Below are positions 1 through 6,816 of a stretch of 27,200 bases of DNA, one piece after another. The DNA is from JASFTV01 sp050050615 (GTDB lineage: Bacteria; Desulfobacterota; DSM-4660; Desulfatiglandales; HGW-15). The stretch spans positions 1-27,200 of the forward strand of contig JASFTV010000007.1 of assembly GCA_050050615.1 (NCBI GenBank), given 5' to 3'. Under the pieces are notes generated by a model. That model ran no database searches, had not been told where the DNA came from, and worked only from the letters and a program-made list of their open reading frames with translations. Position 1 is the stretch's first letter, and each line of letters opens with the position of its first letter. Made by a program: the position numbers and the translations under genes.

Positions 1-87
1 GTTACGACACAGCCTTCGTAGTGAGAGGATGAGGGCGTCACGTCATTCTTAAAAAGATCTGAAGAAAGGAAAACGAGGTAAGAACCC

Positions 88-837
88 ATGGAATGGATCA
101 CTGACTCTCAGGCCTGGCTAGCCCTAGTGACGCTCACGGCCTTAGAGATTATTCTTGGCATCGACAATATCGTTTTTATTTCCATCTTGTCGACCAAGCT
201 GCCAGCCCGCCAGCAAGCCAAAGCACGAACTCTGGGGCTTGGATTAGCCATGTTTTCCCGAATCGCTCTACTTCTGTCATTAACATGGCTAATGCGCCTT
301 ACAAAGCCCCTTTTTGCCGTCCTGGGGAATGAGATTTCTGGCCGTGATATCATCCTCATTCTAGGAGGCCTGTTTCTTTTGGGAAAGAGCACCCTGGAAA
401 TCCATGACAGGCTTGAGGGCGTTGAGGGTCGTGCGTCTGTGAAAGGGGCGGCCTCATTCGCGAGTGTGATCATTCAGATCGTTCTTTTGGATATCGTCTT
501 CTCGCTGGATTCCGTGATCACAGCCATAGGCATGGCAAACAAGGTTATCATTATGGTTATGGCCATCGTCACAGCCGTCATCTTCATGATGATATCCTCT
601 GGGGCGATAAGCCGTTACATCGACCAACACCCAACCCTCAGAATCCTGGCCCTAAGTTTTCTCCTTCTCATAGGCGTGGCCTTGATCGGGGAGGGTCTCG
701 ATCTTCATATTCCAAAGGGATACATCTACTTTTCTATGGCTTTCTCCGTCTTCGTGGAAATGCTGAATATGAAAATGCGCCCTCGCGAAATGAGGGCCGT
801 CAAGCTGCGTCAGCCCTATGTGGAGGACAAAGGTTAG
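88..837 (+). CDS. TerC family integral membrane protein
   Basis: Predicted inner-membrane protein of the TerC/Alx family, 249 residues, close to the usual length of the short form without CBS domains. Most of the chain is hydrophobic, about seven membrane segments. The two family signatures are visible: an early acidic segment LGIDNIVFISIL (about residues 23-34) and a second one, LLDIVFSLDSVITAIGMA (about residues 132-149), which place buried Asp and Asn residues in the membrane. Members are linked to metal-ion (Mn, tellurite) homeostasis and loading of exported metalloproteins; the substrate here cannot be read from sequence. The start has a GAGG site about 11 bases upstream. It stands alone, with about 210 non-coding bases before the next gene. 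A weak CCCTC/GAGGG hairpin just after the stop (838-858) lacks a T tract. Family call firm, substrate unknown. Confidence 0.9.
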   Translation: MEWITDSQAWLALVTLTALEIILGIDNIVFISILSTKLPARQQAKARTLGLGLAMFSRIALLLSLTWLMRLTKPLFAVLGNEISGRDIILILGGLFLLGKSTLEIHDRLEGVEGRASVKGAASFASVIIQIVLLDIVFSLDSVITAIGMANKVIIMVMAIVTAVIFMMISSGAISRYIDQHPTLRILALSFLLLIGVALIGEGLDLHIPKGYIYFSMAFSVFVEMLNMKMRPREMRAVKLRQPYVEDKG

Positions 838-921
838 CCCTCATTCCTATGGCGAGGGAAGTCGCGGAAGACCGGTCACAGGCCGCCGGGGGACCAAAAA
901 TCTCGATAAGTTGGGTTCCAT

Positions 922-949
922 TTGACAACCGCCAAACAACGCTTAGATT
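922..949 (+). promoter_or_regulatory. Candidate sigma-70 promoter
   Basis: A perfect TTGACA (922-927) is followed after 16 bases by TAGATT (944-949), four of six matches to the -10 consensus. It lies about 100 bases upstream of the 61-residue Cys/His protein at 1052 and points toward it and the ferredoxin. Seen by eye only. Confidence 0.4.
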
Positions 950-1051
950 TAGACGACATCTGCTCTCAAGGTCTCGCAATATCGCACCTTCTTGTCTGTA
1001 TTGCGTGGCGTCAGATCATGACTCCTAATCCAAGGGAAGGAGGATAAAAAA

Positions 1052-1237
1052 ATGGCCGATGTAAAAATGCCTCATTCAGGACACGAGGAACATTTGTGTT
1101 ATCTCCAAAATGTCGGTTATATTGAATCGAATTTTGAGGATTATAAGAAACTGGTGAGTAATCCAAATTTCGTCTGCAAGAATTGCGGACGAACCGCAGT
1201 GAGTGACAAGAACTTGTGTGCGCCAGAGAAACTCTGA
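1052..1237 (+). CDS. Small Cys/His-rich protein, copy 1
   Basis: A 61-residue protein of unknown function with four Cys (C16, C42, C45, C56) and an N-terminal His cluster (H8, H11, H14). The C-terminal half carries CKNCGRTAVSDKNLC, which resembles a zinc ribbon or other metal or thiol site. There is no signal peptide or membrane segment, so it is probably cytoplasmic. The start is set by a strong GAAGGAGG site. A second copy of equal length lies at 3415; a hand alignment gives 48 of 61 identical residues with all Cys and His above kept. The two copies bracket the ferredoxin and the YeeE pair, which suggests but does not prove a link to redox or sulfur chemistry. I recall similar short proteins in sulfate-reducing bacteria but know no assigned role. 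Confidence 0.85.
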   Translation: MADVKMPHSGHEEHLCYLQNVGYIESNFEDYKKLVSNPNFVCKNCGRTAVSDKNLCAPEKL

Positions 1238-1365
1238 TTCGGGACTAAGAAAGTACTGTAATACAAAAGTTGTACTGGCGAGTCGAGTCATGATCTGAAA
1301 TGAGAGCTTTTCGGATATTTCTCTCTACCATTTCAACTTCATACGAATCGCGCTTCAGGAAAAAC

Positions 1366-1560
1366 ATGAGCCGAAGGGTTTTCATAGATCTAGATGAGTG
1401 TATCGGCTGCGGCAGCTGTCAGGAAATTTGCCCGGAAGTTTTCGAGCTGAATGAGGATACCGAAAAGGCCCAGGTGATCAAGCCCGAAGGTGGCCCTGAA
1501 GATCTCATTGAAGAAGCCATGGGTGAATGTCCCATGTCATGTATTTTCTGGGAAGATTGA
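1366..1560 (+). CDS. Ferredoxin, single [4Fe-4S] type
   Basis: A 64-residue soluble electron carrier. CIGCGSCQEIC gives C12, C15, C18 and C22, and GECP near the end gives C55. By analogy with Desulfovibrio gigas ferredoxin, C12, C15, C18 and C55 should bind one [4Fe-4S] cluster, while C22 is an extra Cys that is free or disulfide-bonded in relatives; C59 is a further Cys. The second CxxCxxC motif of 2[4Fe-4S] ferredoxins is absent. An upstream in-frame ATG at 1300 would add 22 residues unlike the family; the ATG at 1366 with AGGA seven bases before it is preferred. Likely partners include the 2-oxoacid:ferredoxin oxidoreductase elsewhere in this window, but that pairing is inference. Confidence 0.92.
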   Translation: MSRRVFIDLDECIGCGSCQEICPEVFELNEDTEKAQVIKPEGGPEDLIEEAMGECPMSCIFWED

Positions 1561-1567
1561 CCGATAA

Positions 1568-1590
1568 GCTTCGAGCATAACCTCGCAAGC
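1568..1590 (+). terminator. Weak hairpin after the ferredoxin gene
   Basis: Eight base pairs in two blocks, GCTT/AAGC and CGAG/CTCG, with one bulged C (1586) and a 6-base loop, starting 8 bases after the ferredoxin stop. No T tract follows, so a Rho-independent terminator is only a possibility; it may simply protect the 3' end of the message. Confidence 0.3.
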
Positions 1591-1952
1591 GTCATCTTCT
1601 ACGCCTCATGATATGGGCACGGCCTTTCTAGGAAACCCGGCTATCTTCTTGACCACACTTCCAATGCGGTTTTCCTGTTGACTTGAGGATCTAGCCGTGG
1701 CAAACATGCAAGTATCACTTGAGATCAAATATTTCATCCAAGAAGCCTAGCCAGCACACAGAAAAGACCCGAAAACGTTACCTGTTTGACTGAGGAACAG
1801 CCCAGCCCAATCTAGTCAAAACTTCCTTCAAGAAATGAAGATTCGAACAACTGCTTAGCTTTTTCAAGCTTCTCTTGGCGCAATCAAGAAAATGTTCCCG
1901 CAGATCAAGCTGGATGTGTTTCGACAATTCTCGCAAAGGAGGTCCCGGACTC
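1591..1952. other. Intergenic region without a recognisable gene
   Basis: About 360 bases between the ferredoxin hairpin and the YeeE pair. No reading frame here resembles a gene on either strand, and I found no convincing promoter. The only clear signal is the AAAGGAGG ribosome site at 1935-1942 that serves the gene starting at 1953. Confidence 0.5.
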
Positions 1953-2477
1953 ATGAACTCGGTGCAAAATAGAGGTTGGAGTCCATATCTCGCAGGGGCT
2001 CTGAGCGGCCTGGTTTTGATCCTTTCCGTCTGGGTTGCTGGCAAATACTTTGGTGCATCCACCACGTTTGTCCGTTCTGCCGGTATGGTCGAAAAAATCT
2101 TCAGTGCGGAGCGGGTGGGTAGAATGGCGTATTTCATCAAGGAAGTGCCCAAAATTGAATGGCAGTGGATGTTTGTGGTGGGTATTTTGATCGGTTCCCT
2201 GATTGCCTCAACAACATCTAAGAGCTTCCAATGGAAGGCTGTACCAGACATGTGGGAAGGGCGTTTCGGGCCCAGCAGAATAAAGCGGGGCGTGATCGCT
2301 TTTCTTGGCGGTCTCATTGCCATGTTCGGCGCACGTCTGGCGGACGGGTGACCAAGCGGTCATGGACTGAGCGGTTCGCTTCAGATGGCGGTCAGCGGCT
2401 ATATCGCACTCATATGCTTTTTCGTCGGGGGTGTCATCACCGCCCGCATGCTTTACGGGGGAGGTGATAGCAGATGA
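1953..2477 (+). CDS. YeeE/YedE sulfur transporter, first half, probable selenoprotein (Sec at residue 133)
   Basis: Membrane protein of the YeeE/YedE (Sulf_transp) family, which imports thiosulfate or related sulfur compounds through conserved Cys residues. The start is fixed by AAAGGAGG ten bases upstream. Residues 1-132 give about three membrane segments and end in GARLADG. The next codon, 2349-2351, is TGA. Reading on in frame gives PSGHGLSGSLQMAVSG and a last membrane segment, stopping at 2475-2477. The family motif is GC(T)SGHGxSG, so TGA stands exactly where Cys is expected. A hairpin 3' of the codon fits a bacterial SECIS, and the extended frame ends in an ATGA overlap with the partner gene at 2474. 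Read through, the protein is 174 residues; stopped at TGA it is 132 and lacks the catalytic motif. Alternatives are a nonsense mutation or a sequencing error (TGC or TGT to TGA). Selenocysteine needs selABCD elsewhere in the genome. Confidence 0.75.
2349..2384 (+). promoter_or_regulatory. Candidate Sec UGA codon with SECIS hairpin
   Basis: TGA at 2349-2351 is followed by a stem of CTGAGCG (2367-2373) with CGCT (2377-2380) and CAG (2382-2384): seven base pairs, loop GTT (2374-2376), one bulged T at 2381. The loop begins 22 bases after the TGA, within the roughly 16-37 base range known for bacterial SECIS elements, and it starts with G as they usually do. In E. coli fdhF the bulged U lies on the 5' side of the stem; here it is on the 3' side, so the fit is good but not exact. 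An alternative pairing AAGCG/CGCTT (2354-2358 with 2377-2381) competes with it. Confidence 0.6.
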
Positions 2478-3001
2478 AAATACTCATTTATGGGCTTATC
2501 ACGGGCATTCTCTTCGGTTTCTTCCTTCAGAAAGCACGGGTCATACGCTATGACAAACAATTGGGCGCTCTACGCCTCAAGGATATGACCATTGTCAAGT
2601 TCATGTTATCAACCATCCTTGTGGGGATGGTGGGTGTTTATCTGCTTAGGGATATTGGACTGATCAAGCTCTCTTTGAAGTCTACGGTTTTGGGCGGCAA
2701 TGTCCTGGGTGGACTGATCTTCGGCATTGGCTGGGGTCTACTCGGCTATTGTCCCGGCACCTCTGCCGGCGCATTGGGAGAAGGTCGCTGGGATGCGTTT
2801 TGGGGCATCCTGGGAATGCTTGGAGGCGCAGCCCTTTTTGCAGAAGCCTATCCAGGCTTCAAGAAAACCGTCTTAACATGGGGTGACTTCGGTAAGATCA
2901 CCCTCCCCCAGATCGTCGGTATCAACCATTGGATCGTTATCCTTATCCTTGTCTTCGGCTTGCTCCTCCTATTTCGTTGGTTCGAGAAAAGAGGGCTTTG
3001 A
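2474..3001 (+). CDS. YeeE/YedE sulfur transporter, second half
   Basis: A 175-residue membrane protein, the second of a split YeeE/YedE pair (PmpA/PmpB-like arrangement, DUF6691 type). About five hydrophobic segments are visible. The family signature LLGYCPGTSAGALGEG lies at residues 89-104, with C93 the expected sulfur-handling Cys. It should form one transport unit with the preceding protein, each contributing one reactive residue (Sec133 and C93). The start overlaps the preceding extended frame by ATGA, and GGAGGTGAT at 2459-2467 gives it its own ribosome site, so it could also be made without read-through upstream. The substrate is probably thiosulfate, sulfite or another sulfur (possibly selenium) species; sequence alone cannot choose. 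Confidence 0.88.
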   Translation: MKILIYGLITGILFGFFLQKARVIRYDKQLGALRLKDMTIVKFMLSTILVGMVGVYLLRDIGLIKLSLKSTVLGGNVLGGLIFGIGWGLLGYCPGTSAGALGEGRWDAFWGILGMLGGAALFAEAYPGFKKTVLTWGDFGKITLPQIVGINHWIVILILVFGLLLLFRWFEKRGL

Positions 3002-3414
3002 TTTAGCGGGCCTTTGGTCTTCATAGCGCCTTCGGCAGTGAATCTAGCGAAAAACTTATGGGCGCACATATGAGAACCGGATCGATATTCCTCGTAATAA
3101 TGGGCCTTGACTTACTGACACCAACAGGCGGTCTTGACCAAAACAAGGGGCCTCAAAAAATGATGGACTCTGGAGATGGCTTGGCGATGCTATGCAGCAT
3201 GGGACGATACCCAAAAGCTTGCGTATGCGACCTCGGTTTGGGCCACAAAACCAAGTTTCGTATCACCAAACTCAAAATAAGGCCTTCCTACTCAAGAAAT
3301 ACGGTTTTTACCCCATTGTGCAAAAATAATGATATCTGAAATACAGGGTATAAAGCGTTACTATCTTGTTACCTAGTCAAACCTATGAAACTTGCACAAA
3401 GGAGGGACAAAAAG
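3002..3414. other. Intergenic region, one hairpin, possible -10 box
   Basis: About 410 bases with no supportable gene; a 93-codon frame here (3058-3339) has no ribosome site and no family resemblance. A hairpin at 3232-3255 (seven of eight pairs, CTCGGTTT with AAACCAAG, 8-base loop) may end the transporter message. TATAAA at 3349-3354, preceded by GGG, is a possible -10 element for the small protein at 3415, but I see no matching -35. AAAGGAGGG at 3398-3406 is that gene's ribosome site. Confidence 0.4.
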
Positions 3415-3600
3415 ATGGCCGAAGTCAAAATGCCTCATCCTGGACACGAAAATCATCTTTGTTATCTGCATAACGTGGGTTATGTGCAGTCAAACCTTGA
3501 AGAGTACAAAAAGCTCGTCACCAATCCAAAATTTGTTTGCAAAAACTGTGGTCGAACCGCGGCGAGTGAAAAGAATCTCTGTGCGCCCGAAGAACTATAA
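3415..3600 (+). CDS. Small Cys/His-rich protein, copy 2
   Basis: 61 residues, paralogous to the protein at 1052: same length, 48 of 61 positions identical, with C16, C42, C45, C56 and H8, H11, H14 all retained. Most changes are conservative (D/E, I/V, S/T, N/K), which fits an old duplication under purifying selection rather than a recent copy or a decaying one. An in-frame ATG at 3385 exists, but AAAGGAGGG sits nine bases before the ATG at 3415, which also matches the start of copy 1. Function unknown; a small metal-binding or thiol carrier is the simplest reading. Confidence 0.85.
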   Translation: MAEVKMPHPGHENHLCYLHNVGYVQSNLEEYKKLVTNPKFVCKNCGRTAASEKNLCAPEEL

Positions 3601-3813
3601 TCAGGTACCCGTACGATTCCGGATGGAGCGACGCATTCAGTTATCCCAGCCAATCTCCTGTGAGTATGCTCCCCGTTGTTGTGGGATATAGCGCCTCACC
3701 TTGATAGCGTTGGATTCGCCTCGCATATCTAACCCATTGTTGGCAGCCTGTAAACTTTAAAAGATGAACGAAATTCTCACCGATAAACACAAAATATAGA
3801 AAGGGGGAAGCTC

Positions 3814-4110
3814 TTGCTGAGGAAAAACTATTCAAAAACGGGTCGCCTATGCCGTGTCACCTTCGATTTCCCTTCGGAACTTTCTGCAACGAGGGCCTCA
3901 TTGTGCGGGGAATTCAATGAATGGAGTCCCGCCTCCTATCCAATGAGGCGTCGAAAGGACGGCAGCTTCAGCACTACCATATCCCTGCAAGCGGGCAGAA
4001 CTTACCGGTTTAAGTATTTGCTCGATGGCCAGCGCTGGGAAAACGACTGGGCTCCAGACGGCTATGCACCCAACTCCTTTGGCACCGAAGATTCTCTCGT
4101 TAAAGTGTAG
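3814..4110 (+). CDS. Stand-alone CBM48 (glycogen-binding/isoamylase N) domain protein
   Basis: 98 residues, almost entirely one early-set beta-sandwich of the CBM48 type found in glycogen-branching enzymes and AMPK beta subunits. Recognisable elements are GEFNEWSPASYPMRRRKDGSF (about residues 32-52) and YRFKYLLDGQRWENDWAPD (about 68-86), with the tryptophans that contact glucan. No catalytic domain follows, so it is not an amylase. It may bind glycogen or regulate a partner, as stand-alone members appear to do. The start is TTG, with AAGGGGG at 3801-3807. No glycogen-metabolism gene is near. Domain call good, role unknown. Confidence 0.82.
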   Translation: MLRKNYSKTGRLCRVTFDFPSELSATRASLCGEFNEWSPASYPMRRRKDGSFSTTISLQAGRTYRFKYLLDGQRWENDWAPDGYAPNSFGTEDSLVKV

Positions 4111-4253
4111 GCCTGGGATTAAGGCGAAATACGCCCGGGAATTCTATGCCAATGCCATGATAGAACGGGATCCCAGGTACACTTGGCGTGTATTTGGTTG
4201 CAAACTCTTTTTTCGCCCGGGGAGACCGACAATAAACAAAGGGGGTGATATCG

Positions 4254-4412
4254 ATGGAACTCATGCCATGGAGGCCTTTTAGCAGAGAACTCGGCAGCCT
4301 TCGAAGGGAAATGGATGAGCTCTGGAATCGATTTTTCGGAGAAACACCTTTGGCTCGAAGATTCGCAGGGGAATGGGTTGACGGAGGTCATCAATGTTTG
4401 GAAAACGGATAA
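4254..4412 (+). pseudogene. N-terminal remnant of an Hsp20 small heat-shock gene
   Basis: A 52-codon frame whose first 41 residues read like the start of a bacterial Hsp20 protein: MPWRPFSRELGSLRREMDEL, then WNRFFGE and an FAGEW segment. In intact relatives this arm leads into the alpha-crystallin domain. Here that domain of about 90 residues is missing, and the frame runs into the next gene and stops at 4410-4412, 19 bases inside it. A GGGGGTGAT ribosome site is intact, so a short peptide may still be made, and its translation could help start the protease at 4394. Most likely an internal deletion joined the first part of hsp20 to the protease gene. Confidence 0.65.
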
Positions 4413-5521
4413 GCTTATTTAAACTCTTGGGATTTGAGGTCCGGATTGATCTAAGCTGGATCATCATTGCCATCCTGATCACCTGGTCTCTTTCGAAAGG
4501 GCTCTTTCCATATTACTACAAAGATCTCTCCGGTGAAGCCTATTGGGTGATGGGCATCACCGGCGCTATAGGGCTTTTCCTTTCCATTATCTTTCATGAG
4601 CTGTCCCATTCTCTCGTTGCAAGAAAATTCGGAATGCCCATGAAGGGGATCACCCTCTTTATTTTCGGGGGTGTGGCGGAGATGAGCGAAGAGCCTTCGA
4701 GCGCAAAGGGTGAATTCATGATGGCCATTGTGGGGCCTGTTTCCAGCATCATCGCCGGTCTCGTGTTTTACGGGCTCTACAAATTGGGAAAGCTCACAGG
4801 GTTGCCCAATGCCGTTAACGGTGTTCTTAGCTACGTTTCTTGGATTAATTATTTGCTAGCCGCCTTTAATCTTATGCCCGCCTTTCCTCTGGATGGAGGC
4901 CGCGTGCTTCGGGCGATACTTTGGGGAATAAAGAACAATCTCCGGTGGGCCACTCGTGTCTCCTCCACGGTCGGCACTGTATTCGGTATCCTTCTGATCA
5001 TTTTAGGGTTCCTGCGTGTCCTTCAGGGCGACTTTATCGGGGGCATGTGGTGGTTCTTGATTGGCATGTTTCTGCAGACTGCAGCCAGAGGATCCTATCA
5101 ACAGCTCCTGACGCGTAAAGGGCTTGAGGGGGAATCCGTCCGGCGGTTCATGGAGTTGAACCCTGTAACCGTCTCGCCTTCGTTCCCCATTTCGCAACTG
5201 GTGGAGGATTACGTTTACAAACACCATTTCAAGATGTTCCCCGTCGTGGAATCCGGACGACTCATCGGCTGCATTACGACCAAAGAGATAAAACAAATAC
5301 CCAGGGAAGAATGGGCCCACAAAACCGTTGGGGAGGTTGCTATCCGCTGCTCTTCTGAAAATACGATCGGGCCCGATGAAGATGCTGTTCGCGCCATTTC
5401 AAAAATGAATCAAAACGGCTTGAGCCGTCTCATGGTGACTGAGGGTAGCCGTTTGGTCGGTATCATAGCCCTCAAAGATATGCTCAAATTCCTCTCCCTT
5501 AGGGTAGAGCTAGAGGAATAA
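4394..5521 (+). CDS. Site-2-type M50 metalloprotease with two CBS domains
   Basis: 375-residue intramembrane zinc protease of the SpoIVFB/S2P group, which cleaves membrane-anchored substrates such as anti-sigma factors. Zinc and catalytic residues are present: HELSH at 68-72 (H68, E69, H72) and NLMPAFPLDGG with N159 and D167 in a later membrane segment. About six hydrophobic segments fill residues 15-235. The C-terminal part (about 250-370) is a CBS pair, a usual site of adenine-nucleotide control, with RFMELNPVTV opening the first repeat. The ribosome site ACGGAGG (4381-4387) lies inside the Hsp20 remnant. The substrate is unknown; no sigma or anti-sigma gene is adjacent. Complete, with no missing key residue. 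Confidence 0.92.
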   Translation: MFGKRISLFKLLGFEVRIDLSWIIIAILITWSLSKGLFPYYYKDLSGEAYWVMGITGAIGLFLSIIFHELSHSLVARKFGMPMKGITLFIFGGVAEMSEEPSSAKGEFMMAIVGPVSSIIAGLVFYGLYKLGKLTGLPNAVNGVLSYVSWINYLLAAFNLMPAFPLDGGRVLRAILWGIKNNLRWATRVSSTVGTVFGILLIILGFLRVLQGDFIGGMWWFLIGMFLQTAARGSYQQLLTRKGLEGESVRRFMELNPVTVSPSFPISQLVEDYVYKHHFKMFPVVESGRLIGCITTKEIKQIPREEWAHKTVGEVAIRCSSENTIGPDEDAVRAISKMNQNGLSRLMVTEGSRLVGIIALKDMLKFLSLRVELEE

Positions 5522-5601
5522 CAGGTTTCGAGAAACAAACGAGGGCTTAATGATTCATGCTTACAAGACGAGCTCTTTTGGTGAAAGAAAAGGAGGTGAA
5601 A

Positions 5602-6639
5602 ATGGGCCAGAATCAAATCGGACTGGATCGCAGAGATTTCATGAAACTGGCTGCGCTTGCAACGGGAAGCGCTGCTTTTGCCGGAGGTTTGCCTTTCGCA
5701 CGAGCCCAGATGGCTCATGCGGAACCTGAAAGCCCAATCTACCTGGCTCTGAACATGTCCAAGGTGGCCAACAATGAGGAAAGCTTCCGATTGATGCACA
5801 AGGTTGGGCCAAGGGTTTGTATCACCACAGCCACCCATCCAGGGTTCGCGGGATTTCAGGCTAACATCCAGACCGGGATACTCCCGTTGGCTGGCCGCTA
5901 CGGTGGTGGGAAGGTGCATATGGAAAAGGAACTGAATCCAATCCGCAACTATCAGTATACCATGTGGAAGCGCTGGCAGGACCACGATGAATTTCATGTA
6001 CAGCAGTTTGACAGGATTTTTGAGCTTTGCGGGAGCTGCCTCGCCATGGTGATCGAGGGGCCGTGGGAGCCGGTTTATCGCATCGTAAAGGCGAAGATGC
6101 CGCCGATCAGGTCCATGGGGCAGATTACAGACCTTGCCGGCGATATCCAGCAGAAAAAAGAGCTGATCCGATTCGCGACGCCTCAGCGGTGTGTAGCAAT
6201 GGCTGAGCACACGGTCATGCCGGGCAGCGAGAAGGCTTTCGAGGAAGGGGCCGTTTCCACCATGGAGGCCCTTTCGGACTCTACTGGCTTTCTTGGGTAC
6301 ATGATCCTGAAGCAGATCGGTGTTTGCGCTTTAGGGAGTTTTATGCTGGATCCCATATCCATGGGCGAGGCCCTACAGACCCTTGGGGCCAATCCGCCCA
6401 AGAACCCGAAACCTTTGTTCAAAACACCGGATGCCATGCCCAGCCCGCCGGAATATCTCATTCACACTGAGTGGGATGCGGCGGAGATGGCGCAATTGGG
6501 TTTTGGAAAGGTGCTTGTCAACCACAGGATCCGGAAGATTCACGATGATGGTGTCATGGCCCATCTGATTCGCGGCCCATACATCATGTTCTTCCAGCCC
6601 ATGATGGAAGAACCGGGGTGGCGCGGGATGATCTCATAA
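5602..6639 (+). CDS. sor: Sulfur oxygenase/reductase with Tat signal peptide
   Basis: 345 residues. SOR uses O2 to disproportionate elemental sulfur into sulfite, thiosulfate and sulfide without cofactors. Compared from memory with the Acidianus ambivalens enzyme, all active-site residues are present at identical spacing: persulfide Cys C73 (C31 there), iron ligands H128, H132 and E156 (H86, H90, E114), and the CGSC pair C143/C146 (C101/C104). Context blocks HPGFAGFQ, GILPLAGRYGGG and GPWEPVY also match. Unlike the cytoplasmic archaeal enzymes, it begins with LDRRDFMKLAAL (residues 8-19), a twin-arginine signal, then a hydrophobic stretch and cleavage candidates after ARA or AHA (35-40). The mature part then starts at the usual SOR N-terminus (SPIYLALNM). 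The start at 5602 is set by AAAGGAGGTG; an upstream ATG at 5557 has no such site. Family call very secure; export inferred from the signal. Confidence 0.95.
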   Translation: MGQNQIGLDRRDFMKLAALATGSAAFAGGLPFARAQMAHAEPESPIYLALNMSKVANNEESFRLMHKVGPRVCITTATHPGFAGFQANIQTGILPLAGRYGGGKVHMEKELNPIRNYQYTMWKRWQDHDEFHVQQFDRIFELCGSCLAMVIEGPWEPVYRIVKAKMPPIRSMGQITDLAGDIQQKKELIRFATPQRCVAMAEHTVMPGSEKAFEEGAVSTMEALSDSTGFLGYMILKQIGVCALGSFMLDPISMGEALQTLGANPPKNPKPLFKTPDAMPSPPEYLIHTEWDAAEMAQLGFGKVLVNHRIRKIHDDGVMAHLIRGPYIMFFQPMMEEPGWRGMIS

Positions 6640-6816
6640 TTTTCCGGTCTCGATTTGAGAGTTACAGATCAATTTTACAAAAACCGCCGCAGAGAGCCCC
6701 GTCCGGAAGGGCACGCAGATTCACGCCCGTTCCAAAAAAGCGAGTGGAGCCTTGCTGCGATCGGTTAAGCTCTAGGCCAAGATAGCCGGAATGCTTCATC
6801 TGGCGAGGGAGGTACT

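Noticed and set aside
2340..2360. Frameshift as the explanation for the interrupted YeeE gene
   Set aside because: The family match continues in the same frame immediately after the TGA, with no base gained or lost, so a frameshift is not needed.
2231..2467. Overlapping 78-codon frame across the TGA of the YeeE gene
   Set aside because: It is the shifted frame of the YeeE gene; it is Arg/His-rich with no family resemblance, whereas the in-frame continuation through TGA restores the YeeE motif.
3058..3339. 93-codon plus-strand frame in the gap after the YeeE pair
   Set aside because: No ribosome site, no recognisable domain, and it runs through a hairpin.
5410..6210. 266-codon minus-strand frame opposite the SOR and protease genes
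   Set aside because: It is the antisense shadow of two secure genes, with no family signature of its own.
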